Positions 1 through 7,739 of a stretch of 64,000 nucleotides of DNA are shown here, piece by piece. The stretch is from contig CAMYLR010000009.1 in NCBI GenBank assembly GCA_947259315.1, positions 69,630 through 133,629 on the forward strand, written 5' to 3'. The notes beneath the pieces were generated by a model. That model did no database searches. It saw only the letters and a program-made list of their open reading frames with translations, and was not told the DNA's origin. A program made the translations under genes and the position numbers. Numbering within the stretch: the first letter of the stretch is position 1; each line of letters starts with the position of its first letter. The DNA comes from an uncultured Gemmatimonadales bacterium. Its GTDB lineage: Bacteria; Gemmatimonadota; Gemmatimonadetes; JACCXV01; JAHWKZ01.

Positions 1-189
1 AAGAAGAAGGCCACTCGGAAGAGGAAGAAGAAGGCCACTCGGAAGAGGAAGAAGAAGGCCACTCGGAAGAGAAAGAAGAAGGCCACTCGGAAGAGAAAGA
101 AGGCCACTCGGAAGAGAAAGGCTCCTCGGAAGAGGAAGAAGGCCACTCGGAAGAGGAAGAAGGCCACTCGGAAGAGAAGAAAGCGCTGA
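1..189 (+). CDS. C-terminal end of a Lys/Arg-rich repeat (histone H1-like) protein, 5' cut by window
   Basis: The window opens inside a reading frame of 62 codons that ends in TGA. It consists almost only of Lys, Arg, Ala and Thr. The unit KKATRKRK occurs four times, followed by shorter versions (KATRKRK, APRKRK, KATRKRK twice) and a final RKR. Such tails are typical of bacterial histone H1-like or AlgP-like proteins that bind and compact DNA. The whole visible part is the basic tail, so any folded N-terminal domain lies outside the window. The DNA repeats are nearly identical (units of 24, 21 and 18 bases), which makes the array prone to length change and to assembly error. The nucleoid role is inferred from composition only. 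Confidence 0.7.
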   Translation, partial: KKKATRKRKKKATRKRKKKATRKRKKKATRKRKKATRKRKAPRKRKKATRKRKKATRKRRKR

Positions 190-218
190 GCGACCGGTTT
201 CGACCGTCGCGACGTGTT

Positions 219-248
219 CACGAAAGCCCGCTTCGGCGGGCTTTCGTG
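219..248 (+). terminator. Strong GC hairpin, terminator-like
   Basis: A perfect 13-bp stem (CACGAAAGCCCGC with its reverse complement) closes on a TTCG tetraloop, 30 bases after the stop of the histone-like gene. The core is a common bacterial terminator shape. The T-run is short (CTTT lies inside the stem). The hairpin overlaps the GTG start of the next gene at 246, so it could also affect translation of that gene. Confidence 0.6.
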
Positions 249-1688
249 CTTCTGACGTGTCTAGTCATTGTGGTACCGGGGTGTACTCCGGCGGCTACTC
301 GCGGCGCGCGCGCGCCGGTGACGGCTCTTGTTCAGAAGATCAACCGACTGTTGGCCGACTCGACGCTGGCCACGGCGGGCTCAGCCGTGCTCGTCGTATC
401 CCTGGACAGAGGTGACACCCTCTACGCGCGGGAGACGAAACGCCTGTACACCCCGGCGTCCAACCGCAAGTTGTTCGTCGCCGCGACCGCGCTCCATTAC
501 TTGGGCCCCGATTTTCGGTTTCGGACCCCGTTAATCGCAACCGTCAAATCGGAGGGCGACACCCTGTATGGCGACTTGGTACTGGTTGGCCGAGGCGATC
601 CGGATCTGACCACCGCCGGGCTCGTGTCGTTGGCCGATTCCGTGGTCTCTCGGGGGATCCAGATCGTCACCGGCAACATCACGGTGGACGACAGCTATTT
701 CGACGATGTCGAGTGGGGTGCAGGCTGGATGTGGGACGACGGTCCGTACTGGTATTGGCCATACATCAACGCGTTGAGCGTCAACGACAACACGGTGTCT
801 GTCGAGATCGTGCCCGGCGCCCGAGCCGGCGAACCGGTACTTGTCCAAATGGATCCGCCGACATCGTATGTCGAGCTCAACGTGGACGCCGTGACGTCAC
901 CACCCGAAACCGAGCCGACGCTCGAGGTCGACCGACACTGGACACCAAAGGAGAACGTGATCGACGTGACCGGCTCGCTTCCGGCAGAGTCGGAACCGGT
1001 GGTCGAGATCCGGTCGGTCGAGGACCCGGCGTTATACGCAGGAACGATCCTCGCGGAGTTGCTCGAGGCGCGTGGGGTCGAGCTCCTCGGTTCTGTCCAA
1101 CCCGGTACGATCGAAGAAACAGCCGTCGATACGCTCGCTATTCACGTTTCCGAGCCCCTGGCGGTAAGCGTAGAGAACTTGCTGAAAGAGAGCGACAATC
1201 TGACTGCTGAGCAGTTGGTCAAGGTGGTCGGCGCCGAGGTGTCGGGGCCGCCGGGGACGTACGAGTCGGGACTCGCAGCCGAATACCTCTTCCTCGCCAA
1301 TCAGGTGGGTATCGACACGCTCGCGCTGAGACTCGCCGATGGGTCGGGGGTCTCGCGCTACAACCTCGTTACCGCAGGGCAGATCATGCAGCTGTTGATG
1401 CACATGGCTGATCGAGCCGACATCGGCGAGCCGTTCCTGGCCGCGCTGCCGATCGCCGGCGTAGACGGCACACTCGAAGAGCGGATGATCGACACCATCG
1501 CGGCAAACACAGCTCGCGCCAAGACAGGCTCGCTCTCCGGCGTGTCTTCGCTATCCGGCTACGTGGAGAGCGCAACCGGGGAGCGCCTCGCGTTCAGCAT
1601 CTTGATGGAGTTTTTTGTGGGATCGTCCGCGCCGCGCCGAGCGATTCAGGACTCGATCGTCGTCACGCTGGCCGAGTTCGCTCGTTGA
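246..1688 (+). CDS. dacB: D-alanyl-D-alanine carboxypeptidase/endopeptidase, PBP4 type (peptidase S13)
   Basis: This 480-residue protein is a penicillin-binding protein of the S13 family, which trims or cleaves peptidoglycan peptides in the periplasm. The three active-site motifs are visible: SNRK with Ser72 and Lys75 (SxxK), SDN at 316-318, and KTG at 426-428. The length fits the family. The N-terminus is doubtful. GTG at 246 is the only ordinary start, but it gives a 12-residue uncharged segment before Cys13 and lies inside the preceding hairpin. The frame stays open upstream, and a CTG at 186 overlapping the previous TGA would add an Arg-Arg pair just before the hydrophobic stretch, a better lipoprotein signal. 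Function is secure; the start is not. Confidence 0.9.
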   Translation: MLLTCLVIVVPGCTPAATRGARAPVTALVQKINRLLADSTLATAGSAVLVVSLDRGDTLYARETKRLYTPASNRKLFVAATALHYLGPDFRFRTPLIATVKSEGDTLYGDLVLVGRGDPDLTTAGLVSLADSVVSRGIQIVTGNITVDDSYFDDVEWGAGWMWDDGPYWYWPYINALSVNDNTVSVEIVPGARAGEPVLVQMDPPTSYVELNVDAVTSPPETEPTLEVDRHWTPKENVIDVTGSLPAESEPVVEIRSVEDPALYAGTILAELLEARGVELLGSVQPGTIEETAVDTLAIHVSEPLAVSVENLLKESDNLTAEQLVKVVGAEVSGPPGTYESGLAAEYLFLANQVGIDTLALRLADGSGVSRYNLVTAGQIMQLLMHMADRADIGEPFLAALPIAGVDGTLEERMIDTIAANTARAKTGSLSGVSSLSGYVESATGERLAFSILMEFFVGSSAPRRAIQDSIVVTLAEFAR

Positions 1689-1695
1689 CAGCCGC

Positions 1696-2796
1696 CTACT
1701 CGTAGTGCGACGGCGGCTTGGCGATCGCGCCGATCCCCGTCGCTTGAAGACCCAGCTCCACCGTACGCGTCGTTTCAAACGTCTCGGGATCGATCTCGTC
1801 GACCGCACCGGGCACAACCGCGTGGCTCTCCATCGACAGAAAGACCCTGCCGTCGGGCCCAAACGCAAACGTGTGCGGATGAGTCGCGCTCGTCGGCTTG
1901 GTGGCGATCACTTGCTCGCGCGCGATATCAATCACTGAAAAGGACTGGTCGGCACGGTGCGGGACATAGAGCCGTTCCCCCCCGGGATCCGTGCGCAGCA
2001 GATACGGACCTTTACCAACTGGAATCCGGTTGGTGAAGGTGCCGAACTGGGACGTCGGCATGACGCGGATCTCATCGTGCTTGTGACAGGCGACGAACAA
2101 CCGCTCGTCGTCTCTCGACAACGCCAGGCCAGCCGGATAACACACCTTCTCCTCTGCTCGGTCTTCATCGATCAACGTGTTGGTCGAGTCCACCACCGCG
2201 AACGTGGCAACGCTGATCTTCTTCAACACGTTGTCCCGTGTGCACGACACATAAACCGACTCGCCGTCATTGGATGCGACCAAGCCGTGCGGCTTGGTGC
2301 ACACCGGGATCTGCTGGACCTCGGTCATCGTCGGGGTGTGGACGACCGACACGGTATCGAGCGCAGGGTCGCCATGGAGATTGTAGTTGGCGACGAAGAG
2401 CCACGTTCCATCGGGCGTGATCGCCATCGTCGCCGGGAAGAGTCCGACGTTGGTCCGTCCTACCAGGCTGTCTTTTTGCGTCGACATCTTCCACACCGAT
2501 CCGTACGGCCAACCGTGAGCGATCGACAGGTAGTAGTGCTCACCATCGGGCGAAACGTCCAGCGCGTGGACGCCCTCTATGTCCTCGGTTGAGATGCCGA
2601 TCGGGATCTTGCGAATGAGCGCCCCCGCTTGGGGGTCCATGATCGCAACCGCGTCCTCCGATTCCAGACCGACAAACAGCACGTAGCCGGAGTCCTGCAG
2701 CATCGTTTCAGTGCTGCCAGCTCCGTCGGTGGATTGGGCGCTGGCACAAGCGGCGTGAGCAAACAAAATCAAGAGTGCGAGTGGCAACCGTGACAT
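1696..2796 (-). CDS. Exported YVTN-type beta-propeller protein
   Basis: The protein has 366 residues and begins with a clear signal peptide (hydrophobic run ending near ACASAQ). The body carries repeated beta-propeller blades of the YVTN/surface-layer kind, for example GYVLFVGLESEDAVAIMD, then LFVANYN, VYVSCTRDN, LFVACHKHDEI and LYVPHRADQSFSVID, about seven blades spaced 40-45 residues apart. The ATG at 2796 was chosen because GGAGGT lies seven bases upstream and the signal peptide follows directly; an open frame continues 21 codons further upstream. Such propellers bind ligands or partner proteins outside the cytoplasm, and no catalytic residues are recognisable. It is convergent with dacB, with 7 bases between their stops. 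Confidence 0.75.
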   Translation of the reverse strand: MSRLPLALLILFAHAACASAQSTDGAGSTETMLQDSGYVLFVGLESEDAVAIMDPQAGALIRKIPIGISTEDIEGVHALDVSPDGEHYYLSIAHGWPYGSVWKMSTQKDSLVGRTNVGLFPATMAITPDGTWLFVANYNLHGDPALDTVSVVHTPTMTEVQQIPVCTKPHGLVASNDGESVYVSCTRDNVLKKISVATFAVVDSTNTLIDEDRAEEKVCYPAGLALSRDDERLFVACHKHDEIRVMPTSQFGTFTNRIPVGKGPYLLRTDPGGERLYVPHRADQSFSVIDIAREQVIATKPTSATHPHTFAFGPDGRVFLSMESHAVVPGAVDEIDPETFETTRTVELGLQATGIGAIAKPPSHYE

Positions 2797-2926
2797 CGAT
2801 GTACCTCCATGATGGCGCTTCGGCGCGATTTTGATTTCCTCTAATACTACGCGGGTCATTTCGCGCGACCACTGGGGCGTGGCCTACACTGATATACGTG
2901 CCAACCGAGAAACAGATTCAATCGGA

Positions 2927-4189
2927 TCAAGCTTCGAAGGCTTCCATATCGATCGTCAACAGGTCCTCGATCGTTTCTCGGCGACGGATCGGCTCTACCA
3001 AGCCGTCCTCGGTGATCCACACCTCTGCCGGGCCGGGATGAGAGTTGTAGTGGCTGGCCATCGACATCCCGTAAGCCCCAGTGTCGAGTATCGCCAGCGT
3101 GGCGCCCGACTCGAGCCGTGGTAGCGGATGGCGCCGGGCCAGATAATCCGTCGATTCGCAGATCGGGCCAGCGACATCGGTCGGTTCCAGGGCACCGTGA
3201 TGCTCCTCGACCGGCAAAACGCGGTGCTCGGCTCCGTACAGAGCGGGCCGCAAGAGCGTCGTCATCCCACCATCGACAATCGCCAACTGACGAGCGGGGC
3301 GTGGCTTGTTGTAGAGCACCGTGGTCAGCAAACAACCCGCCGGACCGACCAGGAAACGGCCTAGCTCGAGCACCAGCTCGACGCCTGTGGGCCGCATCTG
3401 GGGGACGATCGCAGCTGCGAAATCGGCTACCGCGGGCACCGATTCGCCGCCGTAAGAGATCCCAAACCCACCGCCTGCGTTGATCCACTTCAGCGGCGCT
3501 CCCGCCTCTTGGGCCTGTTTGGCGCATCGAACCACCTCCTGCAAGCCCTCCTCGTACGGTCGCATGTCGGTGATCTGGCTGCCGAGGTGCATGTGCAGCC
3601 CCACCAGCTCGACCTCCGGACGCTCCAATACCCAACTCAGGGCGGCCTCGAACTCGGCCGGGATGAGACCGAACTTGTCCATCCCCCGCCCGGTCGTGAT
3701 GTGTGGGTGGGTGAGCGCGTCGACATCGGGGTTGATCCGCAACGCCACCGGTACCGCCGAGCCCCCCATCGCTTCGGCGAGCCGAGTCACGGCCTCGGCT
3801 TCCTCGACCGACTCCAACGTGATCATCCAGAGCTTCGACGCCACCGCCTGCCGTAGCTCGGCCTCGGTCTTTCCCACGCCGGCGAAAACCACTCTTTCTG
3901 CAGGCACACCGGCGATAACCGCCCGCGTGAGCTCGCCCGCCGACACGACATCAAAGCCAACTTCTCTAGCGTTCAGCCACTTTATCAACCGTAGGTTCGA
4001 GTTCGCCTTGACCGAGTAGCACACCCGCGTCGGATAGTCGTCAAACGCCTCTCGGACAGCGGCCAGCTGCGCGTGGATCGTGGGGCGATGATAGACGTAG
4101 AGGGGAGTGCCGAACTCGGAGGCCAAGTCGGCCAGCGATACGCCGTCGACGCCGAGCTGGCCGTCGGCGTAATCGAAGGGAGTGGCCAT
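2927..4189 (-). CDS. lysA: Diaminopimelate decarboxylase
   Basis: LysA removes CO2 from meso-diaminopimelate to make L-lysine, the last step of the DAP pathway, using pyridoxal phosphate. The 420-residue protein shows the fold-III decarboxylase motifs: YSVKAN with the PLP-binding Lys61, FDVVSAGEL, an HMHLGSQI segment, the phosphate-binding GGGFGISYGG and CESTDYLA. ATG 4189 gives the usual N-terminus. An open frame runs 12 codons upstream but adds no conserved sequence. No clear ribosome-binding site is seen. It diverges from the unknown exported gene at 4272. No other lysine genes are nearby. Confidence 0.93.
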   Translation of the reverse strand: MATPFDYADGQLGVDGVSLADLASEFGTPLYVYHRPTIHAQLAAVREAFDDYPTRVCYSVKANSNLRLIKWLNAREVGFDVVSAGELTRAVIAGVPAERVVFAGVGKTEAELRQAVASKLWMITLESVEEAEAVTRLAEAMGGSAVPVALRINPDVDALTHPHITTGRGMDKFGLIPAEFEAALSWVLERPEVELVGLHMHLGSQITDMRPYEEGLQEVVRCAKQAQEAGAPLKWINAGGGFGISYGGESVPAVADFAAAIVPQMRPTGVELVLELGRFLVGPAGCLLTTVLYNKPRPARQLAIVDGGMTTLLRPALYGAEHRVLPVEEHHGALEPTDVAGPICESTDYLARRHPLPRLESGATLAILDTGAYGMSMASHYNSHPGPAEVWITEDGLVEPIRRRETIEDLLTIDMEAFEA

Positions 4190-4271
4190 GGCGACCAAGT
4201 TTGCAGATGGTCCCCGGGGCGGCAACGGGGCCGCTTGCCGGTTGCGGGAATCGGTGGGTAGATTCGGTTCG

Positions 4272-5174
4272 ATGTCCGGACAATTCCTACGCCATCGCCC
4301 CCGTCAGCGGCGAGGTCCGCTCGCGGTCCTGGTCGGGCTGTCCCTCTTTGGGACCGCTGGGCTGCGGGCCCAGGAAGTCGAGCCGGTCACGCCCGCGGCT
4401 CAGACCCAGATCGTCCGGCAAGCCGCCTTCACATTGTGGTGGCCGCAATACGACCGGCTGATGCGGCAGTTTCTCCGCAACACACCACCCGATGCCGGAG
4501 AGATCGCGCTGCCGCTCCCGACCCCAAGCGGTTTCTACCGCGAGATCGAGATTCTGGGACGAATTCTCAACCCTGCGCTGGGCCAAGTCGCGTTGTACAG
4601 CGTCACCACTGAGGGTGATCTCTTTCAGGCGTTGTTCGTAGTCGGGGAGTCGAGTCGTGCCTGGCCGCTCGTCAATCGTGCCGATCCGGCCGCTTTCCAA
4701 AAGGAAATGTCAAACGCCTACGTCGACGCCGTCAACGCGCTTCTCGATCGCGAGAAAGTCGCTCCCGCATCCGCGGAAGAGGCGCTCAAGCTGGCCCGCT
4801 TCGTAGTCGAGGTGTTCTACAACTTCGATTATCGCTACACACCCGCAAGCGTCGATTCGCTGACGTTTGCCGAACTCAACCTGGTCCGAGTTCTGGAGTC
4901 AATCAACGAGATCCCACAGGGTCTGCGGCGATTCGACACCGATGGTGGTAACGCGCTGCTGTACGGAAAGATCCCGGATCGGGCTCGGAACTCGGTCACG
5001 CCACCGAGGGTTCAACGTCAGGATGCCGGTGCGTTCGACATCGCCTTCTACAGCTGGCACCCCCAGTCTGGCGAGCTGAAGCGGTGGGAGATCCGTCTCG
5101 CCGGTGGTCAGTTTGAATCACTCAAGGACCAGACCGTCGAGAAGTGGGCCTCGTTCACAGTCGAAGATTTCTAG
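4272..5174 (+). CDS. Unknown exported protein
   Basis: I do not recognise this 300-residue protein. It begins with an Arg-rich stretch and a hydrophobic segment ending near LRAQE, a good signal peptide, so it is probably periplasmic. ATG 4272 was chosen because that signal peptide starts there; the frame is open for 30 codons upstream. The mature part mixes helices with aromatic segments (FTLWWPQYDRLMRQF, VVEVFYNFDYRY) and has no cysteines or obvious catalytic motif. Its 3' end overlaps the start of the next gene by 31 bases, so the two are probably made and used together. Confidence 0.6.
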   Translation: MSGQFLRHRPRQRRGPLAVLVGLSLFGTAGLRAQEVEPVTPAAQTQIVRQAAFTLWWPQYDRLMRQFLRNTPPDAGEIALPLPTPSGFYREIEILGRILNPALGQVALYSVTTEGDLFQALFVVGESSRAWPLVNRADPAAFQKEMSNAYVDAVNALLDREKVAPASAEEALKLARFVVEVFYNFDYRYTPASVDSLTFAELNLVRVLESINEIPQGLRRFDTDGGNALLYGKIPDRARNSVTPPRVQRQDAGAFDIAFYSWHPQSGELKRWEIRLAGGQFESLKDQTVEKWASFTVEDF

Positions 5175-5647
5175 CTAACGGTCTCAGGATCCTGTTGCCG
5201 GTCGTGTTGGCGTTCGGCTGCGCCGACATAGACAACCCGGACATGGGCCGGGACCGGCGCACTCTGAGAGCCCCCCAACCCCGCCCCGTTGTCGACCCCG
5301 ACACGCTGCCTCCCGCGGTCCCCAACGGGGAGCCGATGCCTCCCGCCGAGCTCGCCGCCGGCATCCCGCCGTATCCGAACGCCACCGTCTATGTGAGGCA
5401 ACCCGCTCCGCGATCAAGCCACTGGCTCCAGGCCTTCACGTTCGACACATGGGATCAGGTGACAGCGTTCTACGAGGAGAGCCTGCCGGGCTGGAAGGTC
5501 ACCAAACAGGCGACCGTGGTGGTGTTTGAGAAGGAGCCCGATCAGGCGGCGATCACCGTCTCGCCGTGGGCATACGAGGATCTGCCCGATGATGCCCCGC
5601 GTGTGCTGAGAGAAGCGCGCACCGCAATCGGCGCCGCCTGGGACTAG
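5144..5647 (+). CDS. Unknown small lipoprotein
   Basis: This 167-residue protein starts with GTG inside the end of the previous gene. It has a charged N-terminus (SRR), a hydrophobic run and LAFGC, a passable lipobox with the cysteine at 26. A Pro-rich linker follows. Then comes a compact domain of about 80 residues with IPPYPNATVYVRQ, FDTWDQVTAFYEESLPGWKV and VVVFEKE. The phrase 'variable over time, then a body ending in PGW' resembles small Gemmatimonadota and Bacteroidota lipoproteins of unknown role. No catalytic residues are evident. Its stop overlaps, in a shared CTAG, the stop of the convergent PPC gene. Confidence 0.55.
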   Translation: MGLVHSRRFLANGLRILLPVVLAFGCADIDNPDMGRDRRTLRAPQPRPVVDPDTLPPAVPNGEPMPPAELAAGIPPYPNATVYVRQPAPRSSHWLQAFTFDTWDQVTAFYEESLPGWKVTKQATVVVFEKEPDQAAITVSPWAYEDLPDDAPRVLREARTAIGAAWD

Positions 5648-6069
5648 GAAAAATCCAACAGCGGTAGCGCGCACTCCGGATCGATCGATCGCAGCAACGG
5701 ATCACCGTACGGGACGACCGTGATCTCGCACGTGACGCCGACGACCCCGGCTGTTAGATGGCCCCCGCAAGTGTTGCAGTTACGGTCCGAGATTACGGCA
5801 TGACAGTGGAGCCGGATATCGTCCTGGAACTGTGTAGCGTTGCCGATCAGGCTGGCGATCTCCCAGACGCCATCGAACGTCCGCTCGCGGTACTGTTTCT
5901 CGTAACGATCAAACCAGGCCAACCGGGGATGATCGATCGCCCCGATGCCCATCAGCGAAGCGCTCACCACCTCGGCCTCGCGAAGTGCGTCGGCGACCCC
6001 CTCGAGGACCGGCGTCCCCCTGCCAAGCACGATGACCAGGTGGTCGTCGCAGCGTTTCCATGTAGTCAC
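5644..6069 (-). CDS. PPC/DUF296 domain protein
   Basis: The 141-residue protein is a single PPC (plant and prokaryote conserved, DUF296) domain. In plants this domain accompanies AT-hook DNA-binding proteins. Free-standing bacterial versions form trimers and often hold a metal through histidines, and their job is unclear. Visible hallmarks are HLVIVLGRGTPVLEGV near the start, LMGIGAI, the LHCHAVISD strand with two close histidines, and TCGGHLTAGVVG with a third. It starts with GTG inside the last codons of the SH3b gene (GTGA overlap), so the two are translationally coupled. Domain call is good; function unknown. Confidence 0.8.
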   Translation of the reverse strand: MTTWKRCDDHLVIVLGRGTPVLEGVADALREAEVVSASLMGIGAIDHPRLAWFDRYEKQYRERTFDGVWEIASLIGNATQFQDDIRLHCHAVISDRNCNTCGGHLTAGVVGVTCEITVVPYGDPLLRSIDPECALPLLDFS

Positions 6070-7067
6070 CGCACGATCTCCTCTGCTAGGATAATCGGGT
6101 TTCCTGTCAAGGCACTGCGCCCAGCGCGGATCGTGCCCACGACCCGAATCGTCTGGAAGGGCGACAGCTGTTCGAAGTCGTCCCGGAGCGTCGGGGGCAC
6201 GATGACGTAGACATGCTGGCGATCACCGCTTGGCGATCGAGCCAGGTCGTAGAGCTCGCCGAGCTCGAAGTCGGTGCGCCACTCGTCAGCTGTCTGGAGC
6301 GCGATGTGCTCCAGGCTCCATGTCACCCGGCGGCCAAGAAACTGGTCGGGGGCGAGCGCGACCGCCGCCGGTGTGGCGTCGCCGTCGGATACGGCCTCCA
6401 CTGCAGCGGTCGGGACCCAACCTTCCACGCGCACCCGGGTCCAGTCACCACGGGACTCGAGCGCGGCCAAATCCAACCCTTGAGGCAAGGTCGTGATCTC
6501 CGGGCCGCCTGGCTCGCGCCGTATCTCGACCGACTCGGCTAACCGTCCGATCGTCATGTCACGCGAATCCAAGGTCGTGGTCTCGACCGGCGACATCGCC
6601 TCCCCGGCGGCTACGCTTTCTTCTTCCGCTGGCTCAACGACCGCCACCTCCCGGACTGCCGAATTCGGCAGCCAGCCGATCATCTCGATCTCGAACCATC
6701 GTCCCTGCGTCCCCACGCGGCTCACCTTGACGCTGCGGACAAGCGAGCCCAGGATCTTGCCGTTGGGCCCCGCGCGGACGTTTTCCCGCCGCGGGGTCAC
6801 GCTATACTGATCGCCGCTCTGGGCCAGCGACGGCCGCCACATCCAACCGCGGACTTCAACCCGAGTCCACCCCCCCCGGCCACCGAGTCGCTCGAGCGGG
6901 GCGCCGCGATTGAGGTGACCCAGCAATCGCCCGGTGCTGCTCCACTTCAGCTCGGCGCGCTCGACGACCACCTCGAGCTGTTGGCTGGAGCCAGCCGCCA
7001 GCCCAACCACCGCGGACAGCAGGCCGATCGCAGCCCACGGAGCGGCTTTTCTCCACAATTCGTTCAT
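6066..7067 (-). CDS. Exported protein with three SH3b-like repeats
   Basis: The 333-residue protein starts with a signal peptide or anchor (APWAAIGLLSAVVGLAAG). Three bacterial SH3-like repeats follow, each of 45-50 residues and each ending in a Gly-Trp strand: GWMW near 75, GWLP near 130 and GWVP near 220. An acidic linker separates the second and third repeats. SH3b domains usually bind cell-wall peptides. The last 90 residues form a separate region (RRVTWSLEHIAL to the end) that looks like a small beta-barrel. There is no ribosome-binding site; a promoter ends six bases before the ATG, so the mRNA may be leaderless. It is coupled to the PPC gene downstream. Confidence 0.7.
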   Translation of the reverse strand: MNELWRKAAPWAAIGLLSAVVGLAAGSSQQLEVVVERAELKWSSTGRLLGHLNRGAPLERLGGRGGWTRVEVRGWMWRPSLAQSGDQYSVTPRRENVRAGPNGKILGSLVRSVKVSRVGTQGRWFEIEMIGWLPNSAVREVAVVEPAEEESVAAGEAMSPVETTTLDSRDMTIGRLAESVEIRREPGGPEITTLPQGLDLAALESRGDWTRVRVEGWVPTAAVEAVSDGDATPAAVALAPDQFLGRRVTWSLEHIALQTADEWRTDFELGELYDLARSPSGDRQHVYVIVPPTLRDDFEQLSPFQTIRVVGTIRAGRSALTGNPIILAEEIVR

Positions 7068-7073
7068 ACGACC

Positions 7074-7102
7074 ATTCTTCGGTCCCCCGAGCTGCTTGTC
7101 AA
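7074..7102 (-). promoter_or_regulatory. Sigma-70 type promoter of the SH3b/PPC pair
   Basis: On the minus strand TTGACA (7102-7097), a 17-base spacer and AAGAAT (7079-7074) lie directly before the SH3b gene. Only six bases separate the -10 element from the ATG at 7067, so transcription would start at or next to the start codon. Confidence 0.55.
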
Positions 7103-7156
7103 CCCGTCCTCGCCCGGCTTAGGCGACACTCCATCATGCTTTAGATTCCGGACACT

Positions 7157-7660
7157 GTGCCGGCCAACCCCGACCCCAGTTTTCACGTCGTGCTGGTGGA
7201 GCCCAGGATTCCCCAGAATACCGGGACGATCGGCAGGCTCTGCGTGGCCGCAGGGGCGATGCTCCACCTCGTCGGTCCGCTCGGTTTTTCGATCGACGAT
7301 CGACGAAGGCGTCGAGCGGGCCTCGACTACTGGCCGGATCTCGAGTGGTCGATGTACGACGATCTGGCGGCGTTTCTGCGAACCACTGATCCCGACGAGG
7401 AACGATGCTGGTACACGACCGCACATCACGGATCTCCTTACACGGACGCCACCTTCCGCCGCGGTGACTATCTGTTCTTTGGTGCCGAGACGGTCGGGCT
7501 TCCACCTGACCTTCACGCCCCGCACTCGAGCCGGTGTCTGTTGATCCCCATGGACGCGCGCGCGCGATCGATCAACCTCGCCATCGCTGTCGGTATCGTG
7601 GTGTATGAGGGATTGCGGCAAACGACATGGCCACCCGGACCTGGGGCCACGTTTTCATGA
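7157..7660 (+). CDS. trmL: tRNA (cytidine/uridine-34 2'-O)-methyltransferase, SPOUT family
   Basis: TrmL methylates the ribose of the wobble base in certain leucine tRNAs, using S-adenosylmethionine. The 167-residue length is normal for this small SPOUT (trefoil-knot) enzyme. The family motifs are present: VEPRIPQNTGTIGRLC near the start, LVGPLGF, FGAETVGLP, and the knot-forming segment RSINLAIAVGIVVYEGLRQ near the end. GTG 7157 is the first start that keeps the complete first strand. It is divergent from the SH3b gene and about 80 bases upstream of the DUF4837-dnaE run, with no clear promoter of its own. Confidence 0.92.
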   Translation: MPANPDPSFHVVLVEPRIPQNTGTIGRLCVAAGAMLHLVGPLGFSIDDRRRRRAGLDYWPDLEWSMYDDLAAFLRTTDPDEERCWYTTAHHGSPYTDATFRRGDYLFFGAETVGLPPDLHAPHSSRCLLIPMDARARSINLAIAVGIVVYEGLRQTTWPPGPGATFS

Positions 7661-7739
7661 ACGCCGGTCAGCTTCACGCACGGGTGTTATCTTGGTTTCG
7701 ACGCGCTAAAGAAAACGTCTGGCAGTGATTCTCCCCGTG

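Noticed and set aside
1-189. CRISPR-like short direct repeats
   Set aside because: The repeats are contiguous, have no spacers and form a Lys/Arg reading frame that ends in a stop.
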